Of a stretch of DNA of 64,000 bases, positions 7,682-17,221 are shown one piece after another. The position numbers and the translations under genes are program-made. This stretch comes from Parerythrobacter_A sp963761775 (lineage in GTDB: Bacteria > Pseudomonadota > Alphaproteobacteria > Sphingomonadales > Sphingomonadaceae). The stretch's first letter is position 1. The number at the start of each line of letters is the position of its first letter. A model generated the notes under the pieces. It was given only the letters and a program-made list of their open reading frames with translations, was not told the DNA's origin and did no database searches. The DNA lies in NCBI GenBank assembly GCA_963761775.1, contig CAVXIF010000001.1, positions 248,001 through 312,000 on the forward strand, written 5' to 3'.

Positions 7682-8416
7682 TCAGTCGATCCGGCGCACC
7701 TTGGTCTCTTCCGGCTTGATCGAAATGCGCAGCGTTTCACCCGAATTGCCGGGGAAGTCGGTGAACATCGCCTCGACCAGGTTGGGCACGAGATATTGCA
7801 GGCGCTTCGACGTGCTCATCGCTTCGGCCTTGCCTTCGAACAGCCGCTGGCCATTGCCGGCATCGTCGATCTTCAGGTCGATGCCGCTGGTATAAACCGT
7901 CTGGCTGCGGATGCGCGGGCCGCCGAAGAAGGCGCTGTTGAAGCCGTAGCCCCACGCACCGCCGCCATAGAAACCTCGGCGGAAACCGCGCCGCCCGTAG
8001 AAGCCACGGCCATAGCCGATGCGCGAGCGGTAGAACGGGCTGTAGCCATAGCCGTACCACGGGCTGAAGAACGGATCGGTGAAGCCGGTATCGCGGATGC
8101 GTTCGCGGCCCTTGTCCACACCGTAATCGAACCGGACCAGCAGATTCGCGGTTTCAGGCGTTGCCGCCTGAACATAGCCAAGGCGTTGCATCTGGCCTGC
8201 CACAATGTCGGCATATTGGGCGAATTCCAGCCCGCCCGCCAGTTTGGGATCATCCGCCACCACGGCGAAGGATTGGCCCTGCGGCGCGGGCAGTGCGCTT
8301 TCGAACCGCTTCACATCGGCGCGAAACGGCGTGGTGCAGGCCGCCAGCGTGCCGACGGCAAGGGACAGCGTCGCCAGCTTGGCGATGCGTCCGGTGGTGA
8401 TGGAAAATACGGTCAT
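7682..8416 (-). CDS. DUF4136-type lipoprotein
   Basis: This 244-residue exported lipoprotein has a signal peptide ending in a lipobox (VGTLAACTTP, Cys about residue 27). The body resembles DUF4136, with YADIVAGQMQRLGYV near residue 70 and a C-terminal beta-rich part with LFEGKAEAMSTSKRLQYLV. The middle, about residues 115-160, is a Tyr/Gly/Arg-rich stretch (YGYGYSPFYRSR and similar), a common low-complexity insert in this family. It is convergent with the coaBC operon. Role unknown, probably in the cell envelope. Confidence 0.8.
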   Translation of the reverse strand: MTVFSITTGRIAKLATLSLAVGTLAACTTPFRADVKRFESALPAPQGQSFAVVADDPKLAGGLEFAQYADIVAGQMQRLGYVQAATPETANLLVRFDYGVDKGRERIRDTGFTDPFFSPWYGYGYSPFYRSRIGYGRGFYGRRGFRRGFYGGGAWGYGFNSAFFGGPRIRSQTVYTSGIDLKIDDAGNGQRLFEGKAEAMSTSKRLQYLVPNLVEAMFTDFPGNSGETLRISIKPEETKVRRID

Positions 8417-8607
8417 GTTTTGCGTCCTTTATCGGCTCGGCAAGGCGTCGATTGTGCGCGCAGGCAAGCCACCTGTTTATACGTCCGCCCGGCGCCAACG
8501 GTTACTATGGCTGCATCGGAAAGGCGATTGATTGCTGGCTGTCTGCACGATCCGGCGTGAACCCGGATTGAATGGTCCGGCTAACAAAAGCTAGGCAATT
8601 ACAGGGC

Positions 8608-9624
8608 TTAGCCGCGCACCAGGCCCAGTGCTTCATAAGCCGAGGCGAGCGTCGGTGCGGCCATTTCCCGCGCCTTCGCGGCACCGCGCGCCAGGATCGC
8701 GTCCAGCGCTTCGCCATCGTCCTTCAGCTCGCGGAAGCGGGCCGAGATCGGCGCAAGCGTTTCGACCAGCACTTCTCCCAGCGCAGGCTTGAACCGCCCG
8801 AACCCTTCGCCGCCATACGTCGCCAGCACATCGTCGATGCCCTGGTCGGTCACGGCGGCGTAGATAGTCACCAGGTTGAGCGCTTCGGCCCGGCCTTCCA
8901 GCCCTTCGGCATCGCTTGGCAGCGGTTCGGGATCGGTCTTGGCCTTTTTCACCTTCTTCATGATGGTGTCGGCATCGTCGGCCAGGTTGATGCGGCTCAT
9001 GTCGCTCGCATCGGACTTGCCCATCTTCTGCGATCCGTCGCGCAGGCTCATGATGCGGGCGGCGGCGGGCGGTACGATGGCTTCGGGCAGGGTGAAGACG
9101 GGCGTATCGTCTGAGGCAAAATCGCCATTGAATTTTTGCGCGATGTCGCGGGCCAGCTCCAGATGCTGGCGCTGGTCGTCGCCGACGGGCACGTGGGTCG
9201 CGTGGTACAGCAGCACGTCGGCGGCTTGCAGCACAGGATAGGTGAACAGCGCAGCACTCGCGCCTTCGCGGTTCTTGCCGGACTTTTCCTTGAACTGCGT
9301 CATGCGATTGAGCCAGCCCATCCGCGCGGTGCCATTCAAGAGCCACTGCAACTCGGCATGAGCGGGCACTTGCGTCTGGTTGAACAGGATGGAGCGGGTC
9401 GGGTCGATCCCGCACGCGACCAGCACCGCAGTCATCTCGTAGGTGCGTGCGCGCAATTCCTGTGGTGAATGCGGTACCGATATGGCGTGCAGGTCGGCCA
9501 GGAAAAACAGGCATTCGCTGCCCGCCTCCATGCTGTCCTGCATGCGCGCCCAGTTACGGATTGCGCCCAGGTAATTGCCGAGATGCAGATTACCCGAAGG
9601 CTTGATACCGGAAACGACGCGCAT
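8608..9624 (-). CDS. trpS: Tryptophanyl-tRNA synthetase
   Basis: This class I aminoacyl-tRNA synthetase of about 338 residues charges tRNA-Trp. The HIGH-type motif is in KPSGNLHLGNYLGA at residues 7-20, and the KMSKS-type loop appears as SQKMGKSDAS. Other family signatures are FFLADLHAIS, LLYHATHVPVGDDQ and TYPVLQAADVLL. The start chosen is ATG 9624 because MRVVSGIKPSGN matches the family N-terminus. The frame is open further upstream only because it overlaps murJ in another frame. It lies 8 bases after the murJ stop and is probably co-transcribed with it. Confidence 0.96.
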   Translation of the reverse strand: MRVVSGIKPSGNLHLGNYLGAIRNWARMQDSMEAGSECLFFLADLHAISVPHSPQELRARTYEMTAVLVACGIDPTRSILFNQTQVPAHAELQWLLNGTARMGWLNRMTQFKEKSGKNREGASAALFTYPVLQAADVLLYHATHVPVGDDQRQHLELARDIAQKFNGDFASDDTPVFTLPEAIVPPAAARIMSLRDGSQKMGKSDASDMSRINLADDADTIMKKVKKAKTDPEPLPSDAEGLEGRAEALNLVTIYAAVTDQGIDDVLATYGGEGFGRFKPALGEVLVETLAPISARFRELKDDGEALDAILARGAAKAREMAAPTLASAYEALGLVRG

Positions 9625-9632
9625 GGCTTGTC

Positions 9633-11229
9633 CTACAAGGCTCGCTTTGAAGTGAGGGCGGCGATGCGCTGCCGGTCGATTGCGCCTGTGGCGAAGGCGA
9701 CGCCGAAATAGACGATGCCCGCGCATAGCACGAGGACCAGCAACGCGCCCAGCCTTTCGAGCAGGCCAGCCGCATACCATCCCGCCAGCAGGTCGCGCGC
9801 GAACCACAGCGCGACGCCCATTGCGGCGGCGGCGACCAGTTGCCGCCCCAAACGCAGCAACAGCGCGCCTGGCACGCGGTAATAATCGCGCCGCACAAGC
9901 ACCGCATACAGGAAGCCGACATTGATCCACGCGCCCACCACGCTGGCCCAGGCCACGCCGACCACGCCGAAACGTTGCAGGAAGGCAATGTTGAACGCGA
10001 CGAAGACAGCAAGCGAGATGAACGCGGCGTAGACCGGCGTGCGCGTATCCGAACGGGCGTAGAAATTTGGCACCAGCACTTTCACCAGCACATAGGCGGG
10101 CAGGCCGACGACCAGCGCGGCCAGCACTTGTCCGGTCGCGGCGGCATCGGCAAGGTCGAACCGCCCGCCCTGGAAGATCATCGTCACGAACGGCGTCGCG
10201 CACAGGGCCAGCGCGACGGCGGCGGGAATGGTCAGCAGCATGGCCAGTTCGATCGCGTCGGACTGGATGCGGGCTGCGCCTTCGCGGTTGTCACTACCCA
10301 CGAAACGCGACAGCGTGGGCAGGATCGCGGTGCTGAGCGCGATCCCGATGATGCCCAGCGGCAGCTGGTTGAGCCGGTCGGCATAGTTCATGTGGCTGAC
10401 CGACCCGCTGGCGAGCTGGTTCAGGAAATAGAGCTGGACCAGCGTATTGATCTGGTACGCGCCACCGCCAATGGCTGCGGGCAGCGCGATGGTCGCCATA
10501 CGCTTGACTTCCGGCGTCAGTTTCGGGCGCTGGATGCGCGGGCGGAACCCCTCGACGCGGACCCAGTAATATAGCCACGCAAGCTGCATCACGCCCGCCC
10601 CGGTCACGGCCCATGCGATGCCGTAGGCGACTTGTTCCACCGATGCGCCCGTTGCCGCCATCCAGCGTTCGCCCACCAGCAGCGCGCGCGATCAGCACCA
10701 GATTGAGAATGATCGGAAAGCTGGCTCCGGGCGCAAAGCGGCTGACCGCGTTCAGCATTCCGGTGAACAGAGTCACCAGGCTGACCAGAACGATATAGGG
10801 GAACATGATACGGGCCAGATCGATGGCCATGTCATGCTCTACGGGATTGACCGGCTTGTCCGCCAGCAGCCAGATGACGCCGGGCATCGCGATCAGGAAA
10901 ACCGCCACCAGCGCAATCAGCACCGGCAGGAAAACGCTCAGCACATCGTTGCTGAAGCTGCGGGCGCTTTCCAGTCCCTGCTCCTCGCCCCCTCCAACCC
11001 CGCCCGACCCGTGCAGCCGCTTGGAGAACATCGGTACGAAGGCAGCGGAAAACGCCCCTTCGGCAAACAGGCGGCGGAACACGTTGGGGATGATGAAAGC
11101 CTGGAACCAGGCATCGGTCACTGCATTCGCGCCCAGCACCCGGCTGAAAATCATCTCGCGCGCCATGCCGGCGACGCGGCTGACCATCGTCAGCCCGCCG
11201 ATCGTGCCGACGTTCTTGAGGAGGCTCAC
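9633..11229 (-). CDS. murJ: Lipid II flippase MurJ (apparent frameshift)
   Basis: This polytopic MATE-like flippase moves lipid II across the inner membrane for peptidoglycan synthesis. The N-terminal part (MSLLKNVGTIGGLTMVSRVAG, then FRRLFAEGAFSAAFVPMF) runs to ILNLVLI near 10690. The remaining two thirds continue one base out of frame from ALLVGERW to the stop at 9633, passing NYADRLNQLPLG and FYARSDTRTPVY. The switch lies in a GCGCGCGC run at about 10681-10690. Discounting one base gives 531 residues, a normal MurJ length. The gene is essential in most bacteria, so a sequence error is likely. Confidence 0.92.
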
Positions 11230-11267
11230 TGCGGGAGCTTCCTATCTAGCGCGCGTCAGGACGCAGC

Positions 11268-11792
11268 TCAGGCTTGGCCAACAGGCGCAACATCGGTGCC
11301 GCCTTCGCCTTCGGCCTGCTGGGCCTGCATACGCTGCGCATAGAGGCCGTTGAAATCCACCGGATCGAGCATCAGCGGCTGGAACCCCGTGTCGCGCGTG
11401 GCATCGGCGATGACGCGGCGGGCAAACGGGAACAGCAGGCGCGGAGCCTCTGCATACAGGAACGCGTGCGCGTGGTCTTCGGGCAGGTTGCGCATGCCGA
11501 CAAGGCCGCAATAAGCCAGCTCGACCAGGTACAGGCTGCCCTTTTCGCACTTGGCATCGACGGTGATCTTCAGCTCGACTTCGTGAATCTCGTCGTTCAC
11601 GGATTTGGCGCCGATGTTGAATTGCAAGTCGATCTGCGGCTTGTCGTCCCACTGGAAGGATTCGGGTGCCTGTGGATTTTCGACCGACAGATCCTTGATA
11701 TATTGCGACAGCAGGCCCGCGACCGGCTGCGTATCGGCACCGTTGGGCGCCGGGTCCATGTTGAGGTCGGTCAAGATATCGCCATCGGCCAT
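11268..11792 (-). CDS. secB: Protein-export chaperone SecB
   Basis: This 174-residue cytosolic tetrameric chaperone hands unfolded preproteins to SecA. Recognisable parts are YIKDLSVENPQAPESFQW near residue 33, INIGAKSV-like FNIGAKSVNDEIHEVEL, and the region AYCGLVGMRNLPEDH to LLFPFARRVIADATRDTGF. The last corresponds to the conserved LFPYAR...GGFPPL-type face that contacts SecA. It is divergent from the Tim44-like gene and upstream of murJ on the same strand. Confidence 0.95.
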   Translation of the reverse strand: MADGDILTDLNMDPAPNGADTQPVAGLLSQYIKDLSVENPQAPESFQWDDKPQIDLQFNIGAKSVNDEIHEVELKITVDAKCEKGSLYLVELAYCGLVGMRNLPEDHAHAFLYAEAPRLLFPFARRVIADATRDTGFQPLMLDPVDFNGLYAQRMQAQQAEGEGGTDVAPVGQA

Positions 11793-11988
11793 GTGGTAGG
11801 TATTCCTGTCGAATTGAAATGGGTGCCGTGTGCAGATGCGGCATGGCGTGAGCGCGTAGCAGCCGGTCGTGCGCCCCGCAACGTCCGTCGCATGGGTCTG
11901 CGGATACCGTCACGCCCGTTGCGGGTTTGTAATCGCTGCCTATGTAGGGCAGGAGATACGCACATCGTTTCGCAACAGGTAAGCCTTC

Positions 11989-12648
11989 GTGATAATCCAG
12001 ATCGTCATCCTCGCCATCATCGCCGCCGTGCTCGGGTACAAGCTGTATTCGGTGCTGGGCCGCCGCGCGGAGCATGAGGAAGAGTCGATTGCGCCGCCCC
12101 GTGACAATCAGCCCCGCGTTAACCAGCAGACCAATACGCCTGCCGCCGGCGCGTCGGTCGCAGCCCTGCCCGAACAGCGCGCGCCGCGCGTGCTGCCTGC
12201 CGTGGAGCAAGGCGTGCGCGCCATCGCGGCGGCGGACAGCCGGTTCGATATCAGTTCGTTCATCGAGGGTGCCAAGGGTGCCTATGCGATGGTGCTGGAG
12301 GCTTTCTGGGAAGGCGACCGCGAAACGCTGCGCGAGCTGTGCGACAACGACGTCTATGCCAGCTTCGATGCTGCCATCACCATGCGCGAGGATGCGGGCG
12401 AAACGCTCGACAACCGGCTGGTCCGGATCGAGGAAGCGCAGATCGACCGCGCGCAGATCGACGGACGCACCGCGCGCATCGCCGTGCGCTTCGTGGCCGA
12501 TATCGCCGCCGTCACCCGCGACAGCGAAGGCACCGTTATCGCGGGATCGCTGGACGATGCGATCGAAAGCCGCGATGTCTGGACCTTCATGCGCGATGTG
12601 AAGGCGGACGATCCGAACTGGCTGCTCGACGAAACCGACGAAGGCTGA
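11989..12648 (+). CDS. Tim44/TimA-domain membrane protein
   Basis: This 219-residue protein probably starts at GTG 11989. It has one N-terminal membrane helix (IIQIVILAIIAAVLGYKLY), a Pro/Ala-rich linker, then a Tim44-like domain from about residue 85 with FIEGAKGAYAMVLEAFWEGD and a C-terminal VWTFMRDVKADDPNWLLDET. Bacterial homologues (TimA-like) are inner-membrane proteins whose domain resembles that of the mitochondrial import motor subunit. Close pairing with secB, mltA and smr is common in this group. It is five bases upstream of mltA. Confidence 0.85.
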   Translation: MIIQIVILAIIAAVLGYKLYSVLGRRAEHEEESIAPPRDNQPRVNQQTNTPAAGASVAALPEQRAPRVLPAVEQGVRAIAAADSRFDISSFIEGAKGAYAMVLEAFWEGDRETLRELCDNDVYASFDAAITMREDAGETLDNRLVRIEEAQIDRAQIDGRTARIAVRFVADIAAVTRDSEGTVIAGSLDDAIESRDVWTFMRDVKADDPNWLLDETDEG

Positions 12649-12653
12649 GGCGC

Positions 12654-13839
12654 GTGTCGCAGAATGCGCTCAGGCTTGCGGGCGTGTTGACCGGTGCCTT
12701 TTCCTTGGCCGCGTGCGCTGTGGCGACCCCGCCTGCCGCCAGTCTGCCGGTTGCGACCTCAGGTGTCGCCGCGACGTCAGCCGCAATGCTGGGTGTGACG
12801 GCGGTGGCACCGTCCGCGGTGCGCCAGGACGATGCCGAAGGAGCCTTGCGTTCGTTCCGCGAGTCATGCTCCGTCGTAACGCGACGCGACGACCGTTCGG
12901 GCCTGACGACCCCCGAAGACTGGCGTGCGCCGTGCGCTGCCGCTGCGCAGGTCACCAGCGACCCCGCCGGATTCTTCGCACATCATTTCACTCCTGTCAC
13001 CGTGGGCACGGGCGAGGCCTTCGCCACCGGCTATTTCGAACCTGAAATCGCCGGATCGCGCACCCGCCGCCCCGGCTTCGACGTGCCGGTCTATGCTGTG
13101 CCAGATGATCTCGTGCGCCGATGGCCCGCCGATATGCCGGAGGCGGAGCGCACCGGTCGTCCGCCGCTCGTCCGCCTGCTGCCCGACGGAACCACGACCC
13201 GCTACTTCGACCGCACCGCGATCGAGGAAGGGGCGCTGGCCGGACGCGGGCTGGAGATCGCCTGGGCGGCCGATCCGGTCGAAATGTTCTTCCTGCAAAT
13301 CCAGGGCTCGGGTCGCCTTGTCTCACCCGAGGGCGACGTCATCCGCATCGGTTATGCCGGGCAGAACGGCCACGGCTATACCGGCATCGGCGGGCTGATG
13401 CGCGAGCGCGGGCTGTTGGGCGATGGACCGGGGCAATATGCCGGGTCGATGCAGGGCATCATGGCCTATATCCGCGAAAATCCGCAAGCGGGGCAGGCGC
13501 TGATGCGCGAGAATGCCAGCTGGGTTTTCTTCACGCGAACTGACCGGGGACGGACCGCTGGGCTCGCTCGGCATTCCGGTGCGCGGCGAAAGCTCGGTCG
13601 CGGTCGATCCAAAATTTGTGCCCTATGGCGCGCCGGTCGTGCTGGCGATGGACCGCTCCGAAGCCAACGGCATATGGATCGCGCAGGATACCGGCGGCGC
13701 GATCAAGGGCGCAAATCGCTTCGACACCTTCTGGGGTGCGGGCGAGCGGGCGCGCGCGGTTGCGGGCGGCATGAGCGCACGGGGCCGCGCCACCATCCTG
13801 CTGCCCAACGAAGCCGCGCGCCGCCTGCTGAAACAATGA
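12654..13839 (+). CDS. mltA: Membrane-bound lytic murein transglycosylase A (apparent frameshift)
   Basis: This outer-membrane lipoprotein cleaves peptidoglycan glycan strands to 1,6-anhydro products. The likely start is GTG 12654, followed by a signal peptide and lipobox FSLAACAV. The MltA domain begins with FATGYFEPEI, and includes PVEMFFLQIQGSGRL and IRIGYAGQNGHGY. The 3D domain containing the catalytic Asp follows in another frame, from RELTGDGPLGSLGI through FVPYGAPVVLA and WIAQDTGGAIKG. One extra base (the A at 13533, in ttcttcAcgcgaactg) explains the shift; without it the protein is 394 residues. It overlaps smr by four bases. Confidence 0.92.
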
Positions 13840-14461
13840 AGCCCCCGCGCGGGCTTTCGGAGGATGAGACGGCGGCGTGGGATGCGCTGGCCAGCACTGT
13901 GACGCCGTTTGCGAAAAAGTCTTTGTCGAGTGCTGTGCCGACCCGCTCCCCTCCCGACCACCCACAAAGTATATTGCCATGGGTGGTCGGGAGGGGGAGC
14001 GGGACGGCACAGCAAGCGGAGGACGGATGTCCGGAGCGCACCCGACAATAAAGCGTGGTCGGGAGGGGGCGCGGGACGGCACAGCGCCCGAGCGTCAGCG
14101 AGCAAACAAGAACACTGACACGCTCGACGGCCACCGCGACCGCCGCCTCAAGTCGGGTCGCTTCGAGCCGGACTTCTCGCTGGACCTGCACGGCCATACG
14201 CTGGACGCCGCATGGCACCGGCTCGACAGCGGGCTGGTGCAGGCCAAGGCGATGGGTGCCCGCGTAGTGCTGGTCGTCACGGGCAAGCCGCGCCCGGTCG
14301 ATGCGGCCGATCGGGGCACCAGCCGCGGCGCCATCCGCGCCAAGATCCTCGACTGGCTCGCCGCCGGACCCCACGCAAACGACATAGCCGCCATCCGCCA
14401 CGCCCATCGCAGGCATGGCGGCTACGGTGCGCTGTACCTGGTGCTGCGGCGCAAGAGGTAG
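13836..14461 (+). pseudogene. smr: Smr-domain protein interrupted by a palindromic repeat
   Basis: The expected start MKPPRGLSEDETAAWDALAS lies at 13836, overlapping the mltA stop, and runs in one frame only to 14051. The Smr domain (LDLHGHTLDAA, VLVVTGKPRP, RGAIRAKILDWLAAGPH and HRRHGGYGALYLVL) is in a different frame and ends at 14461. Repeat copy B (13931-14100) sits exactly in the linker between the two parts and brings the frame change. Either the gene is broken, or the Smr domain is made alone from an internal start such as ATG 13979. Smr domains are nuclease-like folds. Without the repeat, length and order would match the sphingomonad Smr gene normally found after mltA. Confidence 0.8.
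13931..14100. repeat. Mosaic palindromic repeat (copy B) inside smr
   Basis: The left arm (TGCTGTGCCGACCCGCTCCC..., from 13931) pairs with the right arm ending at 14014 (...GGGACGGCACAGCA) around an AT-rich loop. The tail GGAGGACGGATGTCCGGAGCG follows, then a second right arm from about 14053 and a GAGCGTCAGCGAG module to about 14100. The arms, tail and outer module all have counterparts in copy A at 1911-2127, in a different order or number. This suggests a modular, REP-like or MITE-like mobile family. Confidence 0.85.
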
Positions 14462-14489
14462 AAGAGGGCGGTTGCCCGACCGCGATGTG

Positions 14490-15557
14490 TCAGTCGGCAA
14501 CGGGACGCAATTTTCCGTACGCAGTCCGGTATTGCGAGACGGGCCGGTCGAAAAGCCGGGAGTCATTCACGACCGCGTCGACTGCGTCGAGATCGGTGTA
14601 ATCCAGCTCTATCAAGGTGCCGATGGCGTCCGGATCGCCGCTATTGCGAACATAGGAGTCGGCAATCGCATAGCCGACATAATATCCAAGATCGCGCGTA
14701 CCGAAATCGTTGGTCCTGTCGTTCCATATCCAGCCCGAGAAATCCTCGTTTCCTATTTCGCCGGCGAAAGCTGACAGCACGCGCCGGGCGTTCGCTTCAC
14801 CGAAAATGATTGCCGGTTGTCTGGACCTCATTCCGATAGCTTCGGTGGAGACATATTCCGCCACCCCTTCGAATAATGCCTGCGACAGCAAATCGACGCC
14901 GCTCTCGCTGCGCTGCTGCGTATGCACCCATTCGTGCAGGTTCAGCGCGACGATATTGTCGATCGGACTGCCTTCGAAATAGCTGGCCAGATGCGGGAAC
15001 CGCGCCATCAGTTCGGCCACAGGCGTGCTGCTGTCGGCCATCGCAAGTTCGGCGCCAATCAGCAGCTTTCCGTCAATCGCGGTTCCTCCTGCGCGTAACG
15101 CGCCGATCACGAAATATACCGGTACCGGCTCGCTGGCCGGATAAACGCGCCGCATGCGTTCCAGGCCCGCCTCGATGGCGGGCGCCAGCGCTTTCGCCCG
15201 CATCGTGTTTGCACGGACGGCGTTCCAGAAAAGCGGCGCTTCGTTGATCGTCTGGATAAACTCACCGGTCCGGTAGCTTCTGGCACGCATCATGGCGTGA
15301 AGGCCAGGCGTTCCCCGGTCGATATAGTATTCGTTCAGGATACGCGCCTGAATTTTCGGATCGTCTTCTGTGGTTATCAGGTCGTAGGCAGTCCAGAACC
15401 GGTCGATGTCCTGCGTCACGACGGCGGGCTTGGTGGCAGGTTGGGTGGGAACTGCACTTTGGCTAGCTGCACATCCTGTCAGGGAAATGGGCACCACCGC
15501 GACCGCGACTACGGGAAGAAGCAAACGGACCAGTTTCTGAGGAAGCCCAACGCGCAT
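14490..15557 (-). CDS. Lipoprotein with zinc-protease HExxH motif (DUF2268/GldB-like)
   Basis: This 355-residue exported protein has a signal peptide ending at a lipobox-like SLTGCAAS (Cys about residue 29). The metalloprotease-type motif is H208-E-W-V-H212 within ALNLHEWVHTQQ, followed by LFEGVAEYVSTEAIG, which supplies the downstream Glu expected in gluzincin-like or DUF2268 proteins. The region GALRAGGTAIDGKLLIGAEL also fits the DUF2268/GldB-type group. Substrate unknown. It is in line with the upstream hydroxylaminobenzene-mutase-like gene and aroC, and convergent with smr. Confidence 0.75.
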   Translation of the reverse strand: MRVGLPQKLVRLLLPVVAVAVVPISLTGCAASQSAVPTQPATKPAVVTQDIDRFWTAYDLITTEDDPKIQARILNEYYIDRGTPGLHAMMRARSYRTGEFIQTINEAPLFWNAVRANTMRAKALAPAIEAGLERMRRVYPASEPVPVYFVIGALRAGGTAIDGKLLIGAELAMADSSTPVAELMARFPHLASYFEGSPIDNIVALNLHEWVHTQQRSESGVDLLSQALFEGVAEYVSTEAIGMRSRQPAIIFGEANARRVLSAFAGEIGNEDFSGWIWNDRTNDFGTRDLGYYVGYAIADSYVRNSGDPDAIGTLIELDYTDLDAVDAVVNDSRLFDRPVSQYRTAYGKLRPVAD

Positions 15558-15603
15558 CTCTATCTCCGACCTATTCGAAGCCGTGTTCGAAGCTGGGGCG
15601 TTA

Positions 15604-16035
15604 TCATTCCACCGAAGGTCGAAACAGTCCCGCCACGAATACCAGCCATCCCGCGGTCATCGCGACGCTGCCGCCAAGCACGGCGGCGGCGACCAGCACT
15701 TCCGCCGTCGCGCCCGCGCCGAAGCCGGCTCCGGCAATAGGCAGGATGCTGTTCGCGCCGGTGATCGCCGCGCCGGTCAGGCCGATCCACAGCACATACA
15801 TGCCGACGATGATCGCCCAGCGTGCCACCCTCGCTAGCAACGGTGACAGAGTAACCCAGCGCCAGACCGCACCCGTCACCATCAGTGCGGTTCCCGATTG
15901 CACTGCGGTGAGATGGGCAGACAACGCCATGCGCGGGTTGGCGAAGTCCTGCACCACTCCGCCTTGCAGCAGGCCCAGCAGGAACAGCACCGCGCCCGCC
16001 TGAATCAACGTCCGTTGTCCGGCCTCGAGCGTCAT
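15604..16035 (-). CDS. Membrane protein similar to (hydroxyamino)benzene mutase
   Basis: This 143-residue protein has four predicted transmembrane helices. The segments LLQGGVVQDFANPRMALSAH and HLTAVQSGTALMV resemble HabA/HabB-type hydroxylaminobenzene mutases and related uncharacterised membrane proteins. No nitroarene pathway genes are nearby, so a metabolic role is not implied. It begins 13 bases after aroC on the same strand. Confidence 0.65.
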   Translation of the reverse strand: MTLEAGQRTLIQAGAVLFLLGLLQGGVVQDFANPRMALSAHLTAVQSGTALMVTGAVWRWVTLSPLLARVARWAIIVGMYVLWIGLTGAAITGANSILPIAGAGFGAGATAEVLVAAAVLGGSVAMTAGWLVFVAGLFRPSVE

Positions 16036-16048
16036 GGGCGTATCGTCC

Positions 16049-17125
16049 TCATCCGCATTGCGCGCGGTGCAGCAGTTTCTGGTCGGCCAGCACCAGCGCC
16101 ATCATCGCCGCGACCACCGGCGCGCCGCGGATGCCGACGCAGGGATCGTGGCGGCCCTTGGTGCGCAGCTGCGTGTTCTCGCCGTCGCGGGTGATGGTGT
16201 CCACCGGCGTCAGGATCGAGCTGGTCGGCTTGAACGCCACGCGGCACACCACCGGCTGTCCGGTCGAGATGCCGCCCGATACGCCGCCCGCATGGTTCGC
16301 GGAGAAAGTCGGTCCGGCACCCGTTTCCAGGCTTTGGCGCATCGCATCGGCATTCGCTTCGCCGCTCAGCTCCGCTGCGCCGAAGCCGTCGCCGATCTCC
16401 ACGCCTTTCACCGCGTTGATGCCCATCATCGCGGCGGCGAGTTCGGCGTCCAGCTTGGCATAGACGGGCGCGCCCCAGCCTGCGGGCACGCCGGTCGCTA
16501 CGCACTCGACCACCGCGCCGAGCGAGGAGCCTGCCTTGCGCGCGGTGTCGATCAGGCCCTCCCACCGCTGCGCCGCGGCGGCGTCGGGGCAGAAGAACGG
16601 GTTGCGGTCGATCTCGCCCATGTCCATCGCTTCGCGGTCGATTTCGTCGGTGCCGATCTGGCTGACATAGGCGGTGATCGCCACGTCGGGCACCACCAGC
16701 CGCGCCACTGCGCCCGCCGCCACCCGCGCCGCTGTTTCACGCGCGCTCGACCGCCCGCCACCGCGATAGTCGCGGAACCCGTATTTCGCGTCATAGGCAT
16801 AGTCGGCATGGCCGGGGCGGTAGGCCTTGGCGACTTCCGAATAATCCTTGCTGCGCTGGTCGGTGTTCTCGATCTGAAGCGCGATGGGCGTACCGGTGGT
16901 GCGGCCTTCGAAAACACCCGACAGGATGCGCACCGCATCGGGTTCGCGCCGCTGCGTGGTGAAGCGGTTCTGCCCCGGACGGCGCGCGTCGAGAAAGGGC
17001 TGGATGTCGGCTTCGGTCAAGGCAAGCCCCGGCGGACACCCGTCGACCACCGCGCCCAGCGCCGGTCCATGGCTTTCGCCCCAGGTGGTGAAGCGGAAGA
17101 CCCGCCCGAATGTGTTCCAGCTCAT
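16049..17125 (-). CDS. aroC: Chorismate synthase
   Basis: This is the last enzyme of the shikimate pathway: it forms chorismate from EPSP using reduced FMN. Signatures are WGESHGPALGAVVDGCPPG at the start, RRPGQNRFTTQRREPD, the GGGRSSARETAARVAAGA block, and the C-terminal RHDPCVGIRGAPVVAAMM. The start is placed at MSWNTFGRVF (ATG 17125), where the family begins; an in-frame ATG at 17152 would add nine residues. At about 358 residues it has normal length. It is divergent from ruvA. Confidence 0.96.
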   Translation of the reverse strand: MSWNTFGRVFRFTTWGESHGPALGAVVDGCPPGLALTEADIQPFLDARRPGQNRFTTQRREPDAVRILSGVFEGRTTGTPIALQIENTDQRSKDYSEVAKAYRPGHADYAYDAKYGFRDYRGGGRSSARETAARVAAGAVARLVVPDVAITAYVSQIGTDEIDREAMDMGEIDRNPFFCPDAAAAQRWEGLIDTARKAGSSLGAVVECVATGVPAGWGAPVYAKLDAELAAAMMGINAVKGVEIGDGFGAAELSGEANADAMRQSLETGAGPTFSANHAGGVSGGISTGQPVVCRVAFKPTSSILTPVDTITRDGENTQLRTKGRHDPCVGIRGAPVVAAMMALVLADQKLLHRAQCG

Positions 17126-17221
17126 AGGTTCAAGCTCATAAGGACGCTTCATGTCGCACGTTGCGCATGCTGTCTATCGGGCAAGTTTCCCAATCGCGTA
17201 TTCGCTGCCATAGGGGAAACC

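Noticed and set aside
14490..17152. Nitroarene degradation cluster around the mutase-like gene
   Set aside because: Neighbours are aroC and a lipoprotein protease; there is no nitroreductase or ring-cleavage gene.
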